Source of the DNA: Chryseobacterium lactis
Lineage (GTDB): Bacteria > Bacteroidota > Bacteroidia > Flavobacteriales > Weeksellaceae
Assembly (NCBI RefSeq): GCF_003815875.1
Contig: NZ_CP033924.1
Coordinates: 2,604,001-2,668,000 of the forward strand
DNA: 64,000 nt
Direction: 5' to 3'
In this document: positions 58,502-64,000 of the stretch, one piece after another
Numbering within the stretch: the first letter of the stretch is position 1
How the letters are laid out: every line of letters starts with the position of its first letter
Made by a program: the position numbers and the translations under genes
The notes under the pieces: model-generated
Database searches by the model: none
What the model was told of the DNA's origin: nothing
The model's input: only the letters and a program-made list of their open reading frames with translations

Positions 58502-59404
58502 ATGGTTAATTTAGAATGGTACCGTACTTTTAAAGCCATATATAAAACAGGAACCCTTACCGGAGCTGCAGATTCTTTATTTATATCGCAGCCTGGGGTA
58601 AGTCTTCATTTAAGTTCGCTGGAAGCTTATGTAGGATATAAACTGTTTGACAGAACGGGAAGAAAAATGATTCCGACAGAAAGAGGAAAAGTATTATTTA
58701 ATGCTGTGGCGGAGCCTCTTACCAAACTGGAAGATGTGGAAAAGAATTTTCAGAAGTCAACGGAGAAACATACTCCGACGATTAGCGTTGGGATGTGTTT
58801 TGAAACCTTTCAGACTACTTTGGAGCAATATGTTTCAACATTACCTTTCAACCTGATTATCAGTTTTGGAGAATATCCGGAAATGCTGGATCAATTGGAC
58901 AAGGGAATTCTGGATCTGATCATTACACCTAAAAAAGGCTCTTCACCCAATATACAACATGAAGCATTTTCTTCAGAGCAGATTATTCTGGTAGGTGGAA
59001 AGGACGTTGATAAAGCCGCTTTCAATAAAATTTTAAAAACAAAAGACACAGAGCAAATAGAAGAATGGCTAAAGAATGAAAAATGGTATGGAACAACAGG
59101 AGATATGGAGCATCTTTTTCAGTTCTGGATATTGAATTTTGGGCATAAACCCAATTTTCGTCCCAATTATATTGTTCCGAACATGAATTCAATCATCCGC
59201 TGCCTGAAAGGTGGGACAGGATTGGCTGTTGTTCCTGATTTTCTATGCAAAAGTGACATAGAAGGTGGTGATGTTAAACTGATTTGGGAAGGGAAGAAAA
59301 AGCTGGAAAATACACTTTATTTCGGATGTAGAAAAAATACGAATTATCAAACGGAAATAGAACATATTAAAGGGTTATTTCGCAAGGTGATGGGTAAACA
59401 TTAA
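58502..59404 (+). CDS. LysR-family transcriptional regulator
   Basis: The 300-residue protein has an N-terminal winged helix (WYRTFKAIYKTGTLTGAADSLFISQPGVSLHLSSLEAYVG, near residues 4-43) and a periplasmic-binding-protein-like effector domain. LysR genes often regulate divergent mdaB; here a phosphoesterase gene lies between, so its target is uncertain. A -7 box TAATTTTG is at 58470-58477. It is followed 9 bp later by a GNAT gene. Confidence 0.92.
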   Translation: MVNLEWYRTFKAIYKTGTLTGAADSLFISQPGVSLHLSSLEAYVGYKLFDRTGRKMIPTERGKVLFNAVAEPLTKLEDVEKNFQKSTEKHTPTISVGMCFETFQTTLEQYVSTLPFNLIISFGEYPEMLDQLDKGILDLIITPKKGSSPNIQHEAFSSEQIILVGGKDVDKAAFNKILKTKDTEQIEEWLKNEKWYGTTGDMEHLFQFWILNFGHKPNFRPNYIVPNMNSIIRCLKGGTGLAVVPDFLCKSDIEGGDVKLIWEGKKKLENTLYFGCRKNTNYQTEIEHIKGLFRKVMGKH

Positions 59405-59413
59405 ATCATTATT

Positions 59414-59932
59414 ATGAAGAAAATATTAGAAACTGACCGGCTCTTATTGAGAGAGTTAACTATTGAAGATGCTTATCATTTTTATGAACTTAATACAAAC
59501 CCCAATGTAATACAATATACAGGTGATTTACCTTTTGGGAATGTGGAAGAAGCACTGATTTTTCTGCAAAACTATAAAGATTATAGGGAGAATGGATATG
59601 GAAGATGGGCTGTTATTGATAAATCAAACACTGAGTTTCTGGGATGGTGTGGATTAAAATATGATACATCTAAGGATGAAACAGATATTGGGTTCAGATT
59701 TTTTGAAAGAAACTGGGGCAGAGGGTTGGCAACAGAAAGTGCTGCAGCCTGTCTGAAATACGGATTTGATCAGCTACATCTTAAAAAGATCGTTGGAAGA
59801 GCAATGTCTGAAAATATAGCTTCCATAAAGGTATTACAAAAGCTAGGTCTTATTTTCGATAAAGAATTTGATTTTGACGGACAAAAAGGAGTAATTTATA
59901 GCATTGAAAAATCAAAACAAAGTATATTCTAA
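59414..59932 (+). CDS. GNAT N-acetyltransferase (RimJ/RimL-like)
   Basis: The 172-residue protein starts LETDRLLLRELTIEDA, typical of RimJ/RimL and ribosomal/spermidine acetyltransferases. It has an acetyl-CoA loop in ERNWGRGLATESAAACLKYGF and ends IYSIEKSK. The acceptor is unknown. It follows the LysR gene after 9 bp on the same strand, and its 3' end overlaps the convergent GNAT gene at 59912 by 21 bp. Confidence 0.9.
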   Translation: MKKILETDRLLLRELTIEDAYHFYELNTNPNVIQYTGDLPFGNVEEALIFLQNYKDYRENGYGRWAVIDKSNTEFLGWCGLKYDTSKDETDIGFRFFERNWGRGLATESAAACLKYGFDQLHLKKIVGRAMSENIASIKVLQKLGLIFDKEFDFDGQKGVIYSIEKSKQSIF

Positions 59933-60376
59933 AATAATCATATCCCGCATCTGCAACCCGTTTTCATAAATCGGAGATGGGTAATTTTCTACAAAGAAAT
60001 TTTTACGTATCCCTTTTTTAATGAAACCGTTTTTCTCATAAAACCTGATTTGCTGAAATCCGGTATCTGAAGTTCCGACAGTCATTGTTTTATAATGATT
60101 TTCTTTCGCAATTTCCTTTGCTTTTTGAATTAAAATACTTCCGATTCCCTTACTACGATAGGCTTCAATAACAGCGATATTTTTGATTTCCAGTTCAATA
60201 TCGCTATTTTTATATAAAGCCATGACTGCAACTTTTTGCTTACCATCAACCAAAAGATAAATATCAGAATTAAAGATATATTGGTCAATAGCTTCAGCAG
60301 TTTCATCCGCCAACAGAAGTAATTCATAAGGTATTTCTGAACCGGAATCTATTTTTTTGAAGGTCAATTCTTCCAT
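59912..60376 (-). CDS. GNAT family N-acetyltransferase
   Basis: The 154-residue protein has the GNAT acetyl-CoA site EAYRSKGIGSILIQKAKEIA and the C-terminal QIRFYEKNGFIKKGIR. It lies 1 bp after the neighbouring GNAT gene on the same strand, so the two are an operon of paralogues. The acceptor is unknown. Confidence 0.9.
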   Translation of the reverse strand: MEELTFKKIDSGSEIPYELLLLADETAEAIDQYIFNSDIYLLVDGKQKVAVMALYKNSDIELEIKNIAVIEAYRSKGIGSILIQKAKEIAKENHYKTMTVGTSDTGFQQIRFYEKNGFIKKGIRKNFFVENYPSPIYENGLQMRDMIILEYTLF

Positions 60377-60377
60377 T

Positions 60378-60812
60378 TTACAAACTCATGTGAATAAGTG
60401 GATAGTCTTTCCCGGAGCCGTCTTTTTCAGATCTTCCTACTTTTGTGAAACCCATTTTTTCGTAGAATCCGATCGCTTGTGGGTTTTGCTCGTTGACATC
60501 TACTTTGGTAAGACCTGTTTGTTCTTTCATAAATAGGTAAAGTTCCTTTCCATAACCTTTTCCACGCATGTCGTTGTGGATAAAGAGCATTTCCAGGTTG
60601 CCTTCAGCTACTGAAGCAAATCCCTTAGCATCATTATTTTCGGTAATCAGATAAACCTCCAGATTGGGCAGATAATCTCTTGGGATAGCTTCTTTAAAGT
60701 AATTAAAATCCTCTTCAGCAAGGAAATCGTGAGTAGCTTGGACTGCAGATTCCCAAATTTCCATAATCCTTGGGTAATCTTCGGCGGTGGCAAGTCTGAT
60801 CTGGTGTGGCAT
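60378..60812 (-). CDS. GNAT family N-acetyltransferase
   Basis: The 144-residue protein has the GNAT motif HNDMRGKGYGKELYLFMKEQ and PQAIGFYEKMGFTKVGRSEKDG. It resembles YjaB/PhnO-like small-molecule acetyltransferases. A -7 box TATTTTTG (minus strand) lies at 60829-60836, 17 nt before its start, so this gene is first of the two-gene operon. Confidence 0.9.
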   Translation of the reverse strand: MPHQIRLATAEDYPRIMEIWESAVQATHDFLAEEDFNYFKEAIPRDYLPNLEVYLITENNDAKGFASVAEGNLEMLFIHNDMRGKGYGKELYLFMKEQTGLTKVDVNEQNPQAIGFYEKMGFTKVGRSEKDGSGKDYPLIHMSL

Positions 60813-61814
60813 GATTTAAAATTTTAAGCAAAAATAGAAAATTAGAAGTAGGAAAAAAAGTTTGTAATGCGTTGTCAGAACGCAAGGAGATAAAGATGTA
60901 ACGATATGCTTAAGTTTTCTCGCAGATCAAGCAGATTACGCAGATTTTTTATCTATCAGCGTAATCTGCAACATCAGCGTGAGATAAAAAACGGTAACAA
61001 AATTCAATAGGAGCGGACTTTAGTCCGCTTTCTTTAATAAACCTATCCATTGTCTTTAGCCAAAACTTAAAAAATGAATTGCACTATTTCAATAAACTTT
61101 ATCTCATTTGTTGGTAAACGCTAAGTCGCAAAGAATTAAAAACATTATTCTGTTCTTAAGGCGCAAGAAAATCAAGATTTTCAGCAAAGATGGAAATAGA
61201 TACTGATTAAAATTTCTCGCAGATTACGCAGATTTTTTATCTATCAGCGTAATCTGTAAAATCAGCGTGAGATAAAACACGGTAACAAAATTGAATAGGA
61301 GCGGACTTTAGTCCGCTTTCTTTAATAGCCCCATCCATTGGCTTTAGCCAAAACTTAAAAAATGAATTGCACTATCCCAATGAACTTTATCACATTTGTT
61401 GGTAAACGCTAAGTCGCAAAGGATTAACAACATTATCCAGTTTTTAAGGCGCAAGAAAATCAAGATTTTCAGCACGATGGAAATGCATACTGATTAAAGT
61501 TTCTCGCAGATCAGGCAGATTAAGCAGATAAATAAAAAAATCAGCGTAATCTGCAAAATCAGCGTGAGATGAAATAATTAACAAAATTCAATTTTATCGC
61601 AGATAAAATCCTAGCGCCTTAAAAAGAGTTGAACGGAAAAAGAACTTGCGTCTCAGCATTTTTCCAATACTTTATAATCTCAAAAAATCAATACTTCAAA
61701 AGGCCTGTTAAATAACATTTTTTTAACAGAATCAGTAAAATTGCTAGGCGAAAATTCCGAATTTTTGTTGCAAATTTGTTTGAATATTATATAATAATCA
61801 TAAAATAAAGAGGT
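60813..61814. other. 1-kb divergent intergenic region
   Basis: Besides the repeat array (60895-61640) this region holds the GNAT promoter box (60829-60836) and about 170 bp before the aldo/keto reductase gene with no recognisable element. Confidence 0.6.
60895..61640. repeat. Inverted array of the composite repeat (two full units, partial units at both ends)
   Basis: The anchor GCGTGAGATAAAA (reverse of TTTTATCTCACGC) recurs at 60977, 61265 and, as GCGTGAGATGAAA, 61562 (periods 288 and 297 bp). Units are read on the minus strand: 61574-61278, 61277-60990, then a partial one to 60895. Another partial unit lies at 61575-61640. The GCGGACTTTAGTCCGC palindrome is at 61013-61028 and again in the next unit, and GGCTTTAGCC is kept in one unit and reads GTCTTTAGCC in the other. 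The array lies between divergent GNAT and aldo/keto reductase genes, so it cannot be a shared terminator. Confidence 0.88.
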
Positions 61815-62690
61815 ATGCAAAAGAAAATCTATGCAGGGCAGCCTGTAGTTACTTTAAATAATGGAATAGATATTCCGGCTTTGGGATTTGGTGTCTGGCA
61901 GATGGAAAACCTGAAAGAATGTGAGGAAGCAGTTGTTAAAGCAATTCAGACGGGGTACAGAATGATTGATACTGCGGCGATTTATCAGAATGAAACTGCT
62001 GTGGGGGCTGCTGTGAAGAATAGTGGAGTAGACCGAGATGAGTTGTTTATTACTTCTAAGGTTTGGGTTCAGGATCACGGATATGAAAAAACAAAAAGTG
62101 CATTTCAAAGAACACTGGACAGATTACAGATGGATTATCTTGATATGTACCTTGTTCATTGGCCTTACGGTGACTTTTTAGGAACATGGAAGGCTTTAGA
62201 AGAATTGAATCAGGAAGGGAAAATAAAAGCGATAGGGGTTTGTAACTTTACCATTGAGAAATTGGAGGAGCTAAAAGCGAATTCAAAGGTTTTACCAGTG
62301 ATCAACCAGATTGAGCTGCATCCTGTATTTCAACAGAAGGAGCTTCAGGTATATGACAGAGAAAACAATATCGTAACACAGCCATGGAGTCCGCTTGGGA
62401 ATGGAAATGCCAACCTTTTGGCTAATGATTCATTAAAGGCGATTGCTGAAAAATATGGTAAAACGGTTGCTCAGGTGATTTTAAGATGGCATCTGCAGGA
62501 AGGTTTTGTGGTAATCCCAAAATCAGTAACACCGTCCAGAATTGAAGAAAACTTTAATGTATTTGATTTTGAGCTGACAGAAGATGAGATGAATGCGGTA
62601 CGTTCTTTAGATACAGGAAAAAGATTATTCTTTGATCCGAAAGACCCGGAATGGGAACAGAAAATGCTTAATTCCGTAGCAGATATTTAA
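61815..62690 (+). CDS. Aldo/keto reductase (2,5-diketo-D-gluconate reductase-like)
   Basis: The 291-residue AKR5-type protein has Asp and Tyr in MIDTAAIYQNE, Lys in FITSKVW and His in YLVHWPYGD. NADPH site residues are in VIPKSVTPSRIEENF. It reduces aldehydes and ketones using NADPH. It is followed by a strong hairpin at 62711-62769 and has no clear -7 box. Confidence 0.93.
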   Translation: MQKKIYAGQPVVTLNNGIDIPALGFGVWQMENLKECEEAVVKAIQTGYRMIDTAAIYQNETAVGAAVKNSGVDRDELFITSKVWVQDHGYEKTKSAFQRTLDRLQMDYLDMYLVHWPYGDFLGTWKALEELNQEGKIKAIGVCNFTIEKLEELKANSKVLPVINQIELHPVFQQKELQVYDRENNIVTQPWSPLGNGNANLLANDSLKAIAEKYGKTVAQVILRWHLQEGFVVIPKSVTPSRIEENFNVFDFELTEDEMNAVRSLDTGKRLFFDPKDPEWEQKMLNSVADI

Positions 62691-62710
62691 ATCTAAGCCA
62701 ATGATATATC

Positions 62711-62777
62711 TCCCGCAGATTTCACAAATGACAGATTTTTGGTCTGTAAAACTTGTGTAATCTGCGGGATTTTCATT
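62711..62777 (+). terminator. Large hairpin terminator related to the composite repeat
   Basis: Outer arms 62711-62727 and 62753-62769 (TCCCGCAGATT / AATCTGCGGGA) enclose a second small stem (ACAGA 62731-62735 with TCTGT 62743-62747). A T-rich tail follows. The GCAGATT arms echo the first module of the repeat family. Confidence 0.65.
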
Positions 62778-62862
62778 ATAAATACTCTTTGTGAGCAATA
62801 TCATGCTGATGAGAGAATAGTATTATCCGTTTATTCGTAACTTTTTAATTAAAATAATTCTT

Positions 62863-63924
62863 ATGTTTTGGCCGGATACAATCAGTAAAAAATTAGGAAT
62901 ACGATATCCCTTAATTCAGGCTCCGATGTTTGGAGTGAGTACGCCACAGATGGTCGCAGCAGCGGCAAAAGCAGACTGTCTGGGATCTTTGGCTTTAGCT
63001 GATCTTTCAGCGGATGAATGTATTAAATTAATCAGAGAAACTAAGAAACTAACGAATCAACCTTTTGCAATCAATATTTTTGCCCATGAGATTCCTGTTG
63101 TAACATCAGCTTTAAAAGAGAAATTTGTAAAGGTCAGGACATTTTTAGAACAGTTGGCCAGAGAAAATAATATTGAGGTCAGCCTTCCTTATTTTGAAGA
63201 TATAAAAGTAAACGGTTATCATGAGCTGATTGATGCAATTATCCGGGAAAATGGTAAGATTGTAAGCTTCACCTTTGGAAATCTTGATGGAAAAAGTATA
63301 CAGAAGCTGAAAGAAAATGGAGTTACGCTGATAGGAACGTGTACTTCTGTAAAAGAGGCTTTAATCCTTGAAGAATCAGGAATTGATATGATTTGTGTTC
63401 AGGGAACAGAGGCCGGTGGACATAGGGGAACTTTTGATCCAAATCATGTTCTGCAAATCGGAGGTCTTTCATTATTATCACAGGTTTACGAGCAGGTAGC
63501 AGTTCCGTTGATTTATGCGGGAGGAATTTACAATGCAAAGACTTTGCAGGCCGTAAAAGATTTGGGTGCCCAGGGATTCCAGGTGGGCAATCTTCTTTTA
63601 GCTTCTGAGGAAAGTGCTTTAGAACCTTTTGAAAAAGAGAGGCTTAAAAATGTAAACGAGGATGAAATTGTTTTAACAAAAAGCTTTTCCGGGCGATATG
63701 CAAGAGGAGTAAAGAATAAATTTATTGAAAAAGTTGAAAATTCGGAATATATTTTACCTTATCCGTATCAGAATAAGCTGACCAACGGATTACGTAAAGC
63801 TGCTAAATCTCAGCAGAATGTCGATTTTGTAGGATTGTGGGCAGGGCAGTCGATTCATCATTATAGTGAGCTTTCTACAGAGGAAATACTGAGGAATCTA
63901 ATTAATCAGGCAGAAGAAAACTAA
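62863..63924 (+). CDS. Nitronate monooxygenase/2-nitropropane dioxygenase-like flavoprotein
   Basis: The 353-residue TIM-barrel protein has YPLIQAPMFGVSTPQMVAAAAKA at the start, the FMN-site GTEAGGHRG (catalytic His) near residue 185, and AGGIYNAKTLQAVKDLGAQGFQVG. It is of the YrpB/NMO class and oxidises nitronates or acts as an NADH-flavin oxidoreductase. It sits alone after the aldo/keto reductase gene. Confidence 0.88.
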   Translation: MFWPDTISKKLGIRYPLIQAPMFGVSTPQMVAAAAKADCLGSLALADLSADECIKLIRETKKLTNQPFAINIFAHEIPVVTSALKEKFVKVRTFLEQLARENNIEVSLPYFEDIKVNGYHELIDAIIRENGKIVSFTFGNLDGKSIQKLKENGVTLIGTCTSVKEALILEESGIDMICVQGTEAGGHRGTFDPNHVLQIGGLSLLSQVYEQVAVPLIYAGGIYNAKTLQAVKDLGAQGFQVGNLLLASEESALEPFEKERLKNVNEDEIVLTKSFSGRYARGVKNKFIEKVENSEYILPYPYQNKLTNGLRKAAKSQQNVDFVGLWAGQSIHHYSELSTEEILRNLINQAEEN

Positions 63925-64000
63925 GATCGAAAGATTTATGCATGGGAATCAGACTGCTGAAACGAGTTTCATTTTCTTATACAAAACAATTAAAAACAAA

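Overview
The window is AT-rich DNA from a member of the Bacteroidota, most likely Chryseobacterium or a close Weeksellaceae relative (Flavobacteriia). The signs are many Bacteroidota-type promoters (TTG, 17-23 bp, TAnnTTTG), no clear Shine-Dalgarno sequences, lipoproteins and TonB receptors of flavobacterial type, and house-keeping proteins of flavobacterial character. The genus is my inference from recognising the proteins; no search was run. I saw no rRNA, tRNA, CRISPR array or transposase.

Layout. 1-15 kb: partial RsmB-type rRNA methyltransferase, PhnA-like protein, orphan ABC ATPase, YceI lipoprotein, pheS, DUF3108 protein, a ferredoxin reductase/ferredoxin pair, an S9 peptidase, a LOG-family protein, pepD, a LURP-one protein with a lipoprotein, recR with a glycosyltransferase, and secG. 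15.6-19.2 kb: an M16 peptidase pair, one subunit with HxxEH and one without. 19.2-23.2 kb: a degenerate accessory locus with a broken XRE regulator, a lipoprotein with an MPN/JAB-like motif, a DUF6705-like gene, decayed duplicates of both, a 26-nt poly-T tract and a carboxypeptidase-regulatory-like protein. 23.3-32.5 kb: uvrD, a TonB receptor, hydrolases, and a HipA-like kinase overlapping a DUF3037 gene.

32.6-42.7 kb is almost wholly on the minus strand and holds tyrosine/homogentisate catabolism: hmgA, hppD and fahA, with two acetyl-CoA hydrolase/transferase family enzymes among them that could handle the acetoacetate or succinate branch. 42.8-45.3 kb: a TonB receptor with a CxxC plug, overlapping a thioredoxin-fold gene. 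46.3-48.2 kb: quinone-oxidoreductase-like dehydrogenase and cupin genes divergent from an HxlR regulator with a palindromic operator candidate. 48.7-51.7 kb: a glycine-betaine ABC transporter. 52-60.8 kb: stress and redox genes (DUF1304, Crp/Fnr, DoxX, AhpD-like, aldo/keto reductase, MdaB/epimerase/YgiN, LysR) and three GNAT acetyltransferases. 61.8-63.9 kb: an aldo/keto reductase and a nitronate-monooxygenase-like flavoprotein.

The most striking non-coding structure is a family of about 290-300 bp composite repeats. There are three tandem copies at 45.36-46.25 kb, about two and a half inverted copies at 60.9-61.64 kb, a solitary fragment at 15.64 kb, and a related tandem duplication at 48.2-48.66 kb that begins inside the 3' end of the HxlR gene. 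The units carry several short conserved palindromes.
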